A stretch of 64,000 bases of DNA from Heliocidaris tuberculata (Eukaryota > Echinodermata > Echinoidea > Camarodonta > Echinometridae): positions 16,208,135 through 16,272,134 of the forward strand of contig CM046836.1 of assembly GCA_025618425.1 (NCBI GenBank), in the 5' to 3' direction. Below, one piece after another: positions 23,599 to 37,194 of this stretch (its first letter is position 1; each line of letters begins with the position of its first letter). The position numbers were made by a program, and so were the translations under genes. Below the pieces are notes generated by a model that saw nothing but the letters and a program-made list of their open reading frames with translations, made no database searches and was not told the origin of the DNA.

Positions 23599-26500
23599 AT
23601 GGCGGATAATTTGAAATTACTCTCAGTTAATGTCAGAGGACTGCGAGATAGAGCCAAAAGGAAGAAAATTTTTCAGTGGTGCAAAATGTTGGAAACATAA
23701 TATCTTTGCAGGAAACATTTAGTACAGAAGACATTGAAGACAGTTGGAAGGCTGATTGGGAAGGGTCTATGTTTTTTAGTCATGGGAGTAACCATAGTAG
23801 GGGAGTTATTGTAATGTTTAAGCCATGTGTTACTTTTGTGACGGAAAGAATCTTAATCGATGAAGAGGGACGATACGTTATAATTAAAGGGAAATGTCAA
23901 GGCGAGAAGTTGATATTAGGAAGTGTGTATTTTCCCACAAGGGATAAGGAAAAAATGCAATGTGATTCTCTGTCTTATCTGGATAGAATGGTATCTTCTG
24001 TATCTAGTCAAGAGTATTCCCTGATATTTGGAGGAGATTTCAATATAATTATGAATCCTAATATGGATTACATGGGTGCAAGTAATATTTCAAAAAGCAA
24101 ATATAGGGACTCATTGATGGATTTTCTTGATAAGTTTGATTTAATTGACATCTGGCGTAAACGTCATCCTAATAAAAAGGAATTCACTTTCAGACAGAAG
24201 CAGCCATTAGTTCAGAGTAGATTAGATTATATCTTCATTTCCTCAAAATTAGAGAAGGTGGTAAGAAATTCTGAAATTTTGCCCTCTATTACACCTGATC
24301 ATGCTGGAGTTAGAGTAGAATTCATTCATTTAATCGATAGTTTTATTTATGGGAAATCGTATTGGAAGTTCAACAGTAGTTCGTGCAATGATAAAGATTT
24401 TGTAGAAGGGGTTAAAAAGAAGATTTCTGAAATAGAGGAAACTTGGGGGGTCAAATAACTAGTAAAATGAAATTTTGGGAATTTATGAAAATGAAATTAA
24501 GAGGACATATAATGGAATTCTCTCGTGAAAAAGCAAAACTTAGAAGAGCTCACACTGAAAAATTGGAAAAAGAAATTAAAGACTTAGAATATCGATTGAC
24601 GATTAATTTTCATAATAGTATTCAGGACGAAATTGACTTGAAAAAAATGGAACTTGAGAAGCTATTCTCGTCAGGGCTTAAAGGTGCGTTCGAGAGTAGA
24701 ATGGTCTGAAGAAGGAGAAAGAAATTCACAATTTTTTGAACAATTACTAAAGTCAAATAAAAGGAAAAGTGTTATTAAGGAGATATATAATGAAAAGAAG
24801 GAAGTTGTGCGTGATAGCAAAGGGATTTCGAAGATTATCGGGGAGTTTTATGAGAATTTATATGCATTTAAAGATGGTGAAATTACAGAGGATATCGAAA
24901 ACATGTTTTTACATGAATTGCCTAAATTAAACGAAGAAAATAAAGAATTTTGTGAAGGGCAAATATCATTGGAAGAATGTTATCAAGCAGTAAAAGAAAT
25001 GAAATGGAACAAGTCACCAGGCAATGATGGCTTCACCGCTGAATTTTATTTTACGTTCTGGCCAGTTTTAGGAAAAATCATAGTGGAGGCTTTTAATGAA
25101 GGTTTTGATATAGAGATATTATCAAGCTCACAGAGACAGGGAGTAATTACACTTATTGAGAAAGATGGCAAAGACCCTTTGTATATGAAAAACTATAGGC
25201 CAATAACTTTTTTTAATGTAGATTACAAAATATTGTCTAAAGTATTAGCTACAAGGGTAAAAGAGGTGTTAGGGGATATTATTCATTAGGATCAGGTGGG
25301 CTATGTTAAAGATAGGAATATTGGGGAAGCGGTGCGGTTAATAGATGACATGTTCTTTCAATCCTTGTATCAACTAGTAGGTTTTTTAATTGCTGTAGAT
25401 TCTGAAAAAGCATTTGACTGTATTTCACATAGGCTTTTATTGAAAGCATTAGAATTATTTGGGTTTGGTAAAGTATTATGTTCTTGGGTTAAAATTCTTT
25501 ACATAGGCTTTTATTGAAAGCATTAGAATTATTTGGGTTTGGTAAAGTATTATGTTCTTGGGTTAAAATTCTTTACAATAATGTTAGTAGTTGTGTGATG
25601 AACGGGGGGACACTCAACTGGATATTTTGAGGTTAAAAGAGGAGTAAGACAAGGTGACCCCCTTTCGCCATATTTATTCATAATAGTTATTGAATTACTA
25701 GCTCATTATATTCGGAAGGATGGTAGTATTAAAGGTGTAGGGTTTGGGACGAGAGAAATTAAACAGGTGCTGTATGCAGATGACATTACATTGTTTTTAA
25801 AAGATATGGATTCAATTTATAGAGTGAAGAAAGTTTTCAAAGACTTTGAGAAATTGAGTGGATTAAAGATAAATATGGATAAGACAAATTTTATGTGGTT
25901 AGGAGAGGAAAGTGATAGGCCGGGTTTACCTCTGTTCGGACATTGGGTACAAGACATAAAATCCTAGGGGTCTATTTCTCACGTAACTCCAAGATAAAAG
26001 ATGATTTGAACTATAAGGAAATTCTTAGTAAAATCAAAAGATTAATCGGTTGGTGGAAACAACGAGATTTGACAATGTTTGGTAAAATCAAATTGTTGAA
26101 AATTTATGCATTATCAAAACTGAATTATGTTTCTTCTCTTATGTCAGTCCCCCATAGGATCTTTGAAGAAATCGAAAAGATTTCTTTTAATTTCATTTGG
26201 GGAGGGAAAGACAGAATAAAACGGAAAATATTATATCAAGATTACTGTGTTGGGGGACTTAGAGTAACGAACTTCGAAGTATTCATTAAGACTCAGAGAA
26301 TAATGTGGATTAAACGTTTGCTTTATGGTGAAAAATATTCAGGTTGGAAAGTAACATTTGACTACTTTTTTAGATTATTGGGCGGTCGAATTATATTTCT
26401 ATGTAATTATGATATAAATAAAATGAATCTGAATGGTATACCAATGTTTTATAAAGATATGTTGAAAGCATGGCAAGAAATAGACAAATGCAGACATTTT

Positions 26501-27384
26501 GGAGAAAATAATATTAATCCTGTTATTTTCAATAATAGGTGTATATGTATTAGTAATAAAATTATTTTTGATGTTGAACTATTTCAGAAAGGTATATTTC
26601 AGGCATCAGATATAATTGTAGGAGGTCATTTAAAACCAGTATCACATTTCTATAATTTGGGCTTTACCACTGAATGCCTGCTCAGGATTCAAAAAATATT
26701 TTCTGTTATTAGACAGGAGTGGATACAAAGTGATTTTATGGAAGTGGATACTGAAAATTTTGAAATAGAACTGATGATATTTGGAAGTTTACAGAAATTG
26801 TGTGATTTAAAGTCTAGACGGTTATATGATTACTTCATTGAACAATTTCAAAAAGATTACACATTACATGTTACAGACAGGCATTGTCAATATGATCTTG
26901 GAATGGGGGAATTGAAAGAAACATTCACAAGAGTGAAAAATGCAATGTTATGTAGTAAAGAGAGTTTCAATACAAACTATTACAAGGGGCTGTATATACG
27001 AAACAGGAGCTCTTTAAATTTGGTTTTGAGTCGGGTCCCTTTTGTTCCTTTTGTAAAAAAGAAGTAGAAGCATACCAACATTTATTTTTAGAAAAAGTGA
27101 AGAGCCCAAAAGTGAAACGATTATGGCAGGAGGTAATTAAAAAGTTACACTTTAAGGAAGTTGATAGTGGTGATTGGAAATCAATTTTTATGGGAGTATC
27201 CGGCAAAACTCTTAGAATATATGTAATAAATTGTTTAATCTTTCTAGTAAAACATATCATTTTCATTTCTAGAAAACAAGGCACTCTGCCATCCGAACAG
27301 AAAGTAATAGATATGATGAAAGATTACAGAGACGAAGAATATAAAATAGCCAACAAAAAGGGAAAACTGGGGGTGCACTTATAA
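23599..27384 (+). pseudogene. Tx1/L1-like LINE ORF2 (endonuclease + reverse transcriptase), broken
   Basis: Domains in order: APE-type endonuclease (MADNLKLLSVNVRGLRD, ISLQETFS, LIFGGDFNIIMNP, SRLDYIFIS, PDHAGV), then RT with KSPGNDGFTAEFY, NYRPITFFNVDYKILSKVLA, QVGYVKDRNIGEAVRLIDD, VKRGVRQGDPLSPYLFI and the catalytic LYADDITLF, then a C-terminal zinc-knuckle-like CSFCKKEVEAYQHLF. Frame breaks lie near 23697, 24450, 24690, 25517, 25610 and 25960, TAG at 25287-25289 replaces a codon, and there is a 74-bp internal duplication. The overall order fits the Tx1 branch of L1-like LINEs. No ORF1 precedes it. Not able to move by itself. Confidence 0.85.
25427..25574 (+). repeat. 74-bp tandem duplication inside the LINE RT
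   Basis: ACATAGGCTTTTATTGAAAG...AAAATTCTTT starts at 25427 and again at 25501. 74 is not a multiple of three, so it breaks the frame between the first RT aspartate block and the VKRGVRQGDP block. Confidence 0.9.
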
Positions 27385-27818
27385 AAATGGGACTCTCTCT
27401 TATGTACAGATGAACCGGAACAGGGTGCATGCAGTTTGTGTGTGTGTATGTGCGTGCGTGTCGGGGTGGGGGGGGGGGGGGGGTCGTCATGAGTATGTTG
27501 GGCATGGTTATGAATGTTGAGTTGAGGTGAGGGAGGAGTGAGAGTCGTACACCTCCCTGGGTGTGTGATGGGGTGGGGTAATATAATTTCATACCTTCCT
27601 CTATTTTTATTATAAGCTGTTTTATTTGAGAAAAAAATGTATAATCATGTATAATTTGAGATTTTTCTAAGATCATTGAGTGATATAATTAATGAAGCAG
27701 ATGAATGTATCTTATATCGATGATCACGTTCTATATGATTTAATGTAATAATTTCATGTATTGTGAATGTATGACAAGAGGAAGGAAATAAAACATTATT
27801 TAAAACCAAAAAAAAGTA
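27385..27818 (+). mobile_element. LINE 3' untranslated region and poly(A)
   Basis: After the last codon comes a GT-rich then G-rich stretch (27437-27482), then AATAAA at 27787 and a short A-run ending near 27817, taken as the 3' end of the LINE. Flanking duplication not identified. Confidence 0.6.
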
Positions 27819-27939
27819 TCTACCAGTGCATGTATATGCAATGCACGTGCCATCAATCTCTATCCACGAAAGGTAGAGATCAATGGTATGGATGTGCATG
27901 GATGTACATTCTGAGAAAACACTGTTGTGTGTATGTGAG

Positions 27940-28262
27940 TTAGTACACTTTTACAAATATTAACTTTAACTTCTGCAAGTATGGTAATCTTTATCTCATA
28001 ATGATATCAAAAATCTAACCGTTAGATCTAATGTAGATGATGTAGATTTTCATGTAACACCACTTACACCAGGGAGCTCCACCGCCACCGCTGTTAGGCA
28101 CCTAACGGCGGTGGCGGTGGAACTCCCTACAGTCACTGTCATGTACTTATGTAGATCTATATCCGATCTAACAGTTAGATATTTGACATCATTATGAGAT
28201 AATTAAAGAGTACCATACTTGCAAAATTTGAAGTTAATATTTGTAAAATTGGGCCTAATCGT
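27940..28262. mobile_element. Palindromic element with a GC-rich central hairpin
   Basis: Arms of ~125 bp (TACAAATATTAACTTTAACT...TAACCGTTAGATCTAATG) face their inverse at 28132-28255. At the centre, 28073-28131 forms a hairpin with 28-bp arms, AGGGAGCTCCACCGCCACCG against CGGTGGCGGTGGAACTCCCT, two mismatches in the full arm. A partial copy of one arm is at 36535-36730. Confidence 0.75.
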
Positions 28263-28375
28263 GGAAAAAGTCTCCTATCATTCAATGTGTACACTCACAC
28301 TTGCGTGTATACGTCTATTGAGGTGGAATGATGTCACCACAGCGTTGCACGCAATAAACCGATACGAATGAAAGG

Positions 28376-30512
28376 TGGCATATTTCACCATAAAGCCTAA
28401 AACTGTAATGGCTCACTTACACACAACAGTGTTTTTTCAGAATTGACACCAGATCTATCCAGACAGTCATTTCTGGAGCAGAACTTCACGTTCGGGTCCA
28501 TCTCAGGCTTTCAAGCACACCAAAGGAAAACTAGTAGGAGAAGATTAGGATTTAGATGACAGAAAGAGGGATAAAAGAAGGATATTTGCAGGTACACCAG
28601 ATTTCCTTTCCCTTGTTGATACATAGCTGTCCAGTGTCCTGATTAAACCACAACAATTTCTATTTTCTGCACTGATAGGTTATACCCATTACATGGCCAA
28701 ACTCAAAGGATACTTTAAATAGCTTTGATAAAACAAACATCATCTGTCCAATTCTCTATACAATGTCATGTATTTCCTTATGTATTTCTGTGATTTTTCT
28801 TCTTTTTGTTTTCTATCTTTCCTTATGTAGTTTTTGTTTTTTCTCTTCTATAATCTTAATTCATACACCCTGATCACTTCTTTTCATATTTCTATTGTAT
28901 TTTCTATTTCTTTTAATATGTATTTGATTTTTTTCCTCTTTTTTTTTTAAAATCTTTATTTCTTTTATTTATTTTCTTATGGTTCACTGTTTTTCCCAAG
29001 TCTTTCAATTTTTCTTTCTATTCTTTTTCATGTCAATAAGTTTCGCGCAATTTGTTGCATCTACGCGTAGCCTGAATGTCATCAGAATGAAACGTGCGCG
29101 CCACTGATCTCTGTAGAGATCAGTAGTGCGCGCGCACAGAATCAGTCTAAAAACACAAAATATTTCATAACTAATTCATAAAAAGGCCAGAATTCTACAA
29201 AACCAGTAGAAGTCAAAATAAGAAAGGTCAAACCTAGAACTCTTACTCTTTTAAGAAACCTTTTAACTGTTTAATTCCCACCATTAACAGCACTGGTAAC
29301 CAATTAACAAAATTACCTTGTCACTGCGAGTCGATTACTTTCCCCATAGAAACACGTGTAATTTGGGTGTTCTACGTTTTTGTGAGGCAACGTAAAAAGG
29401 CCGTTTTCAAACAAAATTGGCCAGAATTCTACATATGAGATGATTACATTTTTATGCTCAGCAGCTTCTTTGTTTCTTCAATATTCATATTCCTTTTTAA
29501 CTGAATTAAATTGTTAAAAAGTGAAAAAGATATAAGTATTTCTAAAAGTTGAAATTTACCCTTTTCATGATTAATGTACAGGGTTCTATGGAGGGAATCG
29601 CAGAGGGAAAGTGATACATGGTTGAGAATGCAACACACTTTTTGGTATGTGTATTCAATTTTTATTTTTATATTGCCTTTTGTATATACATATATTTCCT
29701 TTAAATGTATTTGTTTTTATTTCTGTTTCATTATGAGTTATTTTTGTTTACCCTTCTTCAACATTCTCGTCTTGTTCTCCCTTCTGTATTTCCTGTTTTT
29801 ACCTTTTTTTCCCCCTATGTAACCTGTATCTCTTTTTACATTTTTCCCCTTCATTTTTCTATCTTTCCAAGTTGTGTATGTAAAGCCAACCACAAAATTG
29901 TGTCAGGGGGCACCTTTTCAAAGCGTGGTTTAAAAAAAAAAAAAAGGGGGGGGGTGGTAGTTGAACTAATGACTTGCTTTTTGTGCTTTTTTCTGACTGG
30001 CCCCAAAAGGAGACCCACCTCAGACACTATTTTAGATGGGTCACTGGGATCTACCACAAGATGGAAGTGCAGTCATACCCATTGCTCCCTTGCATGATTG
30101 CATCCCAAAGGAGAGGAACCTCAGCTCTATGTGGTCATCCTATCTGTCATGTTTTCTAAAAGCTATTTAAAGTATTCTTTGAGTTTGGCCATGGAATGGG
30201 TATAACCTATCAGTGCAGAAAATAGAAATTGTTTTTAATCAGGACACTGGGCAGCTATGTATCAACAGGGAAAAGGAAATCTGGTGTACCTACTAATATC
30301 CTACTTTTATCCCACTTTCTGTCATCAGAAATCCTAATTTTCTCCTACTAATTTTCCTTTGCTGTGCTTGAAAGCCTGAGATGGAGCTGAACGTGAAGTT
30401 CTGCTCCAGAAATGACTGTCTGGATAGATCTGGTGTCAATTCTGAAAAAAACACTGTTGTGTGTAGGTGAGCCATTACATTTTAGGCGTTATGGTGAAAT
30501 ATGTCACCCCTG
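28376..30512. mobile_element. Foldback element, ~350-bp inverted arms
   Basis: 28376-28725 (CACAACAGTGTTTTTTCAG, CCAGATCTATCCAGACAGTC...) and 30155-30512 are inverted copies around a 1.4-kb spacer. The spacer (29030-29655, starting ATGTCAATAAGTTTCGCGCA) is also found in the element at 38118-38690. T-rich stretches at 28750-29000 and 29640-29870. No protein recognised. Confidence 0.75.
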
Positions 30513-30519
30513 AAATGTG

Positions 30520-31260
30520 ATGAATTCATTACGAACTCGCACACATTATTGATTTTTCCCTTCATAATAATTTTCCCTTGTACGTAAACTAGAACGGGTG
30601 CGATGTTAATTCATTCCTGCGCGCGCGTGCGCAGAGGAAACCGTTTGAATACGGCTGCAAGATTTTCAAACGGATAATAACTTGGACCCTGAATTACCTA
30701 AGTATGAAAAAGGAGCATTACAAGGAATAATACAGTCACATTGGTAAGTGAAAAGATTCGTGAATGTTTAGAGCCTAGGCCTAATCTATTCAATTTGTGA
30801 AAAATAATTAAAAAGGGGGTCTACAAGCCTTTTTACGACTACATGCCGACTGGTCGTCGGCTCTCAGAAAGTTTTCACAGCAGAGTGATAGGAGCGTTTC
30901 TGTCTCTAAGTGAATGGCCGACCCTGTCAAAATTAAGAGGCTAATGAACGAGAGACAGAATTATCGGTCAACATCATAGACGTATTATAGATTTACTAGA
31001 CGGAAAGCAGCACGCGCGGAAATCATTACGCGAATGGAATTAGGCCCCGCCTCTTTCGGATCATTTGAAGAGCCCGATAAGCACCCGATACGTTGCATTA
31101 TTCATATTTCTTGTGCGTGTCAGTTTATTATGAAACTTTGATTGGACGCTAGGTCATGAATATGTACATAATTAGATAGTATCGATCAAAATTTACCTGA
31201 CCTCAACTTCGTCAATTCAAGACCTATTAATTATGCATATTATATGCAATGACGTCATCC
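30520..31260. other. Intron stretch, nothing firm
   Basis: Contains GCGCGCGTGCGC (30620) and a short frame starting ATGGCCGACCCTG near 30913, not recognised. Possibly the 5' flank of the candidate transcript that follows. Confidence 0.3.
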
Positions 31261-31267
31261 GCACGAA

Positions 31268-33839
31268 ATGAGAGATTTTAGTTCAAAAGGACAAGGTGAG
31301 TAGAGCTCAAATTATCATTAAATTTCGTACATTGAGTTTATCAATAAAAATAACTTGTACAATTCTAGGTGATCTATGATAATTTATCTACATTTCAAAA
31401 GAATTCACAAGAGTTCTTTTGAAAAAGAATTGAAACAATTTTCTCTCGAAATTACAGTTCTAGATGTATCGTCGAGATGTAATTTGACACGGAGATCGCT
31501 GTCCTCACACGCTGCGGCTCATGACAGCTACCCGGGCAGTCACGGGCCAGTTTCAGTCACCAGCGCTGTGGCTATTTCGACAGCGTCAAAAATTCAATAC
31601 ATGCAAACAAGTTGGATCTAAAAAGATCTAAACAGATCTAATGTTAGCAAACTCTTTGAATGATGATAGACTATATTGCATAAGCTCTTCCTCATGTTGT
31701 TCATCTGTGTGCTGCACATAAGCGCATTCGTTAGTCCAACTTGGACTTGGATCTAACGTAGTCTACCAGACTACGGTTAACGTTAGATTTGGAAACTTTG
31801 ACTGTGTGGTGGGATTCTACGATTCTACGATTTTGATAAGATATGTAGACCAAAATTAGTGCAGATATAAATTCATCAATGTTACACGAGGTTTACTGTT
31901 TTGAACTCTGAATATTTTTTGAAATTTTATTCCATAAACCGAAGTCTGAAGGATAGTCTATCTTGAGTAGATGTAGACTTGGCTAGGGCTAAAGCTGTGC
32001 ATGGGGGACAAAGTCAAAGGAGATCTCTGTTTGATAAGAACTCTGTTCAACTTCACTTTCATGCCTGACTTTTTTTTTTTCGTTCTTAAAAGACTTGTAT
32101 CTACTATCTATTTAGTTCAATTAATGCCATTTGGTCAATTAAACTGACTGTAAGTTAACTAGAGTCTGATAGACTATGATTATTATATTTTTTTGGGGGG
32201 GGGGGAGGCAAATGTATTTTGGGCAAAAATTCAGTCTGGTGTTAAATCCAGTTTAGGGATCCCTGTTCAAAATTTCAGTCACTAGAAAGTTTTGTTGCTG
32301 AGGCTGTTTCTTTTTCTTTCCCAGAAACTTATGTAGCTTGAATGCAGTTTAATAAACATAAGATAGCTAATGATTATTGAATTTTGACATATGAAAAATA
32401 ATGGATTGGAATGGAATTTATTTGCCTGATAAAAAAAATTAATATCTATGTAGCTATGACTGTAACAAGAAAGACCAAAAAAGTGACAACTCTGTTTCAT
32501 TTTTTTTTAAACACAGATCAAAATGGAAAGGAACCCAAGAAATGTTATTCAAACATTGCGCAAACTGTTGACCATACATGATGAAGCAGAAATTTAGCCT
32601 AAGTTCTAAATTACAGGTAAATTTACAGAACATTTCCGGAGTATCTATATGCTTATACTATACATGTATAATGTAATTTGAATCATTTTATGATTATCAT
32701 AAATATTGTAATTTAACAGGAAACAAGGAAATTAAATATAAAAGCAGTTAGGGCTTCCAGGGTCCCTGAATGTGTTAGTTAAAAGCATATTACAGATACC
32801 CTTACTAGTTGCCATTGATTTTTGAATAGCTTGTCCTAAAACTATGCAAACATTTTAAACCATTACCAACAAAGCCCAGCATTGTGTGTAAGCATGGAGA
32901 AGAAGGAGAAGATTACTCTTCACATTTTATATTCACAATACATTCTGTGAAAACGGTCTCTTTTGAGCTTTGATCTATGATCTAAATTAGATGTATTTAG
33001 ATGTTTGAGAAGATCAAAAAAAGTCAGAATTAGTGGAGTAGAAGTATATATTGTGTACCTCTAAATTACTTTTACTTACACATGTACTTATAAATTTATT
33101 CATCCTTTTTTTTACACAGCATGATTCTTTACAATGGATGGTGAAAGAATATTGAGATACACAATCAGGAGAAATGAACAAAGAGCAGATATATTGACCT
33201 GCATGATCAAGCTTGGAGAGGTAGGTGTTTACTGTGCATGATTAAATTTGACAATACCCCCCCCCCCCAAAAAAAAAAAAAAAAAGAAAAATATATCAAT
33301 TTAAAAAAATATATGATAGGCCTATATCAATAGTACACAACTTGAAGAGGAAGCAAGTTATTTGAAACGATTGTAATTTCCTTTCCCTTTGACCTGAAAA
33401 AGAAGAATTTTAGTCAAATATGGGAATTTTATTTAATTTTTATAGGGATTCATCATTTCCATTTTCATGCTTACAAAAGAACTTAATTATAATGAATGTG
33501 GGTAAAATAGCTTTTTATTAAGCAATATTCACTGTGTTTGAGTCATGCATATATCTGGCACATTGCAGTCCTTTCTTATTGTTTACGACCTGAATAGTTT
33601 TTAATTTGTTCCATTTTCTCTTTTCATTCAACAGACCTATGGATTACCACTACAGCTCTTCATTCCTGTTAACTAGATTAGGAGTCTCACGAGTGGATAC
33701 ATGTAATGAAGTTTGGAATTTCATTCAGAATAAAACAATACAGATATCCCTAACAAGGGTTTCTGATTTGGAGGATTTTTGTTGGAATATTACATTTGCT
33801 GAAATTCTAAACAAGTGCCTTCAGCTGAATGAAATTTAA
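31268..33839 (+). other. Candidate spliced transcript on the opposite strand, weak
   Basis: Possible exons with good borders: ATG at 31268 to 31295 (ACAAG|GTGAGT); 32517-32616 (poly-T then ACACAG; TTACAG|GTAAAT); 33120-33220 (TTTACACAG; GAGAG|GTAGGT); 33635 onward (TTCAACAG). From ATG 33134 exons 3 and 4 join as MDGERILRYTIRRNEQRADI...TYGLPLQLFIPVN before a stop at 33676. The proteins are tiny and match nothing I know. Could be a non-coding RNA, an eroded gene or chance. Confidence 0.25.
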
Positions 33840-34239
33840 CAAAACCTAGATTTGATTTATGTCGGTGACCATTTCAACAGTATAATAGAATGAAACAGTT
33901 GATACGCCAATTGCTTGAGAACTTGTGAGAAAAACCGAATGTTCATTCAGTGATATACTAAGTGATATGAAAATTTGACTTACCACTAGACTTCTGCAGG
34001 GATGTGCAATTTCAAGATTTTCTTCTTTTTTTTCTTCTTCAAATTATAAACTTGTTATTTGAATTGATATTTATTGTTATTAAATAGACAACAAAAACAA
34101 AAAAGGATTTAGTTCATCTCTTTTATCATGTTAATGGGATGGAAAGTCATTTATCTAGTTACCTAAAACATTTACATATTCTGAGAGCTTTTTAATTCTA
34201 AATTGAATTCTCATTTTAGTGATAATGTTCATGTGATAT

Positions 34240-35770
34240 ACTTTTACACAGCGTATTCAAAGGGGGGGGGGGGGTTCCATACCTAGAAATGTTATGCAAA
34301 GTTTGCGTGAAAGATAAGCCAGAGTTAGAATGGAATGAGAAAGATAAAAAAATGAGAGAAAAAGCAGTGGTATCGCTCGAGGGGGTGGGGGTGGAAGGGG
34401 GCATTTCCGGCCCATGCCCCCCTTGATACAAAGTGACATACCTTCAGTATACAACTTCAAGATTGTACCCCCCCCCCCTGCCTCCTTTGAAATGACCTTT
34501 TCAACTTGTCAGAGAATTTTCTGCAATGTGTGCCCCATCTTTTACAAAATCCTGGATGCACCCCTGGGGTGGCGAGATGGTAATACACCTTAATATTTGT
34601 AATGTTTCAAATTTTGGCATGTCAAAAAAATATGGAAATATAAACTTCAGTTTCACTTTTTCATTGTTGGAAATTTGTGGGAATTTTTTTTTCTCGGCAC
34701 AGTTACTATTGCCCATTCAAAATTCTCTAGCGACACCCCTGCGTTTGTGAAAGGAAGAGTGAAGACAATGAGCTTTGACTGGAATGGTCAATCATAAGTT
34801 GATGGAAATGAATGGTATTGTATAAGACTTGTGATTGAGTGGTGACTTACAGGCATTAAAGCTGGAAAGGAATGGCAACAGGGTGTATCTGGACCTTGGC
34901 GTCAAGAGGGGTTTAAAAAAAGGCGTTATTATCAATGGCGACAACCCCCCCCCCCCCCCCAGCCTTCCAAAAGTCGCTCAGTGGATCGAGAGGGGGGGGG
35001 GGGTATCAGATTTTATGGGGTCCAGTTTTCCTCCATAATTCTCTGAAAAGCATTAAAGAAAGAAAGAAAAAAAGGTTATCAGTTCCGAAAATAGTTCACC
35101 AGCCCTCGAAAAGTCGCTCGGGGGGGGGGGGGGGGGGTCGAGAATCTTGTTCAGGAACCAGGGGGGCGTTTCATGAAAGGACTTGTCAGATATTTTATCC
35201 AACAAATTTGCTCTCAGTCAATCAGATGCAAGGATTTCAGTAGCTTATAACAGTTGTCGGATAAAATATCCGACAACTTCCTTTCATGAAACGCTCCCCC
35301 GATAACCTTTTTTTTTTCAAAACATGTCGGGGGCACCTTGCCCCCCTTTACGCTCAAATGCAAATAAAAAGTTAGAAGATAATTCTTCCCCGTATTTTGA
35401 TTGTTCCAGTGTCACATGTTTTCCTCCATAATTCCCTGTCAAGCAAGAAAAAAAAGTGGGGGAAAAGTTGTCGGAGGGCACTCTGCCCCCCCCCCCCTTC
35501 AGCTATGCTAGTGGATTGTTCCTTTTGATAATTAAAAAAAAAGATCCCTTCCAAAAAAGAAAAAAAAAGGGGGGGGCACAACTTTTTTCCCCAGCCCTCC
35601 ATAAAGACGCTCGGGGGGGGGGGGGGGGGGGTTAATCACATGTTTTCCCTGACAAGCAAAAAAAAAAAAGTGGGGGAAAAAGTTGTCTGAAGGCACTCTG
35701 CCCCCCCCCCTTCAGCTATGCTAGTGGATTGTTCCTTTTGATAATAATAAAAAAAAAATCCCTTGCAAAA
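34240..35770. repeat. Poly-G/C-rich repeat cluster
   Basis: Repeated blocks with TCCATAATTC, CAAGCAAGAAAAAAAAGTGG, GGCACTCTGCCCC and TTCAGCTATGCTAGTGGATT at ~35407-35540 and ~35638-35762, interleaved with G-runs of 14-19 (34261, 35120, 35613). The blocks resemble the hAT-like MITE at 48.27 kb. A 140-bp palindromic MITE (GGGGGCGTTTCATGAAAGGA ends) lies at 35161-35300. No gene. Confidence 0.65.
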
Positions 35771-37194
35771 AAAAACAAAAAACATACACTTATATTATTT
35801 AGAAAAAAAAATCATTTACATCAAGACTAAAGAGAAAAACCTCAATTAACTAAAGGACCCCATCCCCTCACCCCCAAATGAAGATTATCCTTTCTGTTAT
35901 GAAAACCATCCTTGGAAAAAATCCTACGCTGCATGTTTTTTTGTTTTTTTTCTTCTTTTTCTTCATTATACATGTATGTATCATTTATTTATTATTTATT
36001 TATCATTATCCTTTATGCATATCGAATGAATATATTCACCGGTTTTAAGTATATCAACAAGAAAAGAGACTTATGCCTCTGGTGACTTGTAAAGTAATTT
36101 ACATTTATTTTTACATTATCTGTATCCAGGATTAGATTTGATTCGGTCTGTCCGGTAACATTTTTAGCTTTATTTACTTGTTTACAAATTTGCAAAGCGA
36201 TATATTTTGATTCGGAGATCGATTACAATTAAAGTGCATTGACCGAGCGCCGTCTGCCACAATTAGAAATTACCGACGCTGATTCGCCGAATCTGTACGT
36301 TGAAGCGATGAATACATTACCATAAATGCATATATTACTGAATTTGACCTTTCTTACTGCGCATGCTCTAAGCTGATGCGCGTAATGTGTTTCATACCGC
36401 GTACAAACACATGCTACTCTCGGGGAGCATCTTACAAAATGAATCATGCATTTACGCTCATGAATTATGCAAAGATGCTTATCGGGCCTTCTAATGGACC
36501 CCGACAAGATGGCGGAGCTTTAGGGGCCTGGTCTACATCTACATTAGATCTAACGGGTTAGATTTTTGATATCATTATGAGATAAAGATTACCATACTTG
36601 CAAAAGTTAAAGTTAATATTTGTAAAAGTGTAATAACTCACATACACACAACAGTGTTTTCTCAGAATTTACACCAGATCTATCCAGACAGTCATTTTTG
36701 GAGCAGAACTTGACGTTCGAGTCCATCTTCTTCACACGATCACGCACTGCACTACATACTGCACGTACATGTATCTCGCATTACTAGTGCACTGCACTGC
36801 ACATAACTAGTCGAATGCACATCCATACCATCGATCTCTACCAGGGTTGCCAGATCGTGGCTAGTCTTCACGGCCAAACTCAACCTATTTTACGGCCAAA
36901 TTCGGCCAAACTATTTTTTTTCACTGCCAAATTTCACGGCCAAATTATATCACCTAGAAATAAAATTAGGTATACCCCTATACTCAAATTTATTGTCTTC
37001 TGCACTCCCCCTAAGTTTACAATAAAGCCTGCTTAAATAGTTTGACATGATATTGAGTGACAACATGCAATTTTCTGTATTTGAGTCTAAGAATTATGAG
37101 CGTCACGTCATCAGCTAGCTCGACGCTTTTGGACCCTACCACTAATGATAGGGGTTCATATCAGCCCAGGGGAGCGTTTCATGAAAGGACTTAA

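Noticed and set aside
29705..30097. 130-codon plus-strand frame
   Set aside because: Translation of a T-rich spacer in a foldback element; composition explains the open frame.
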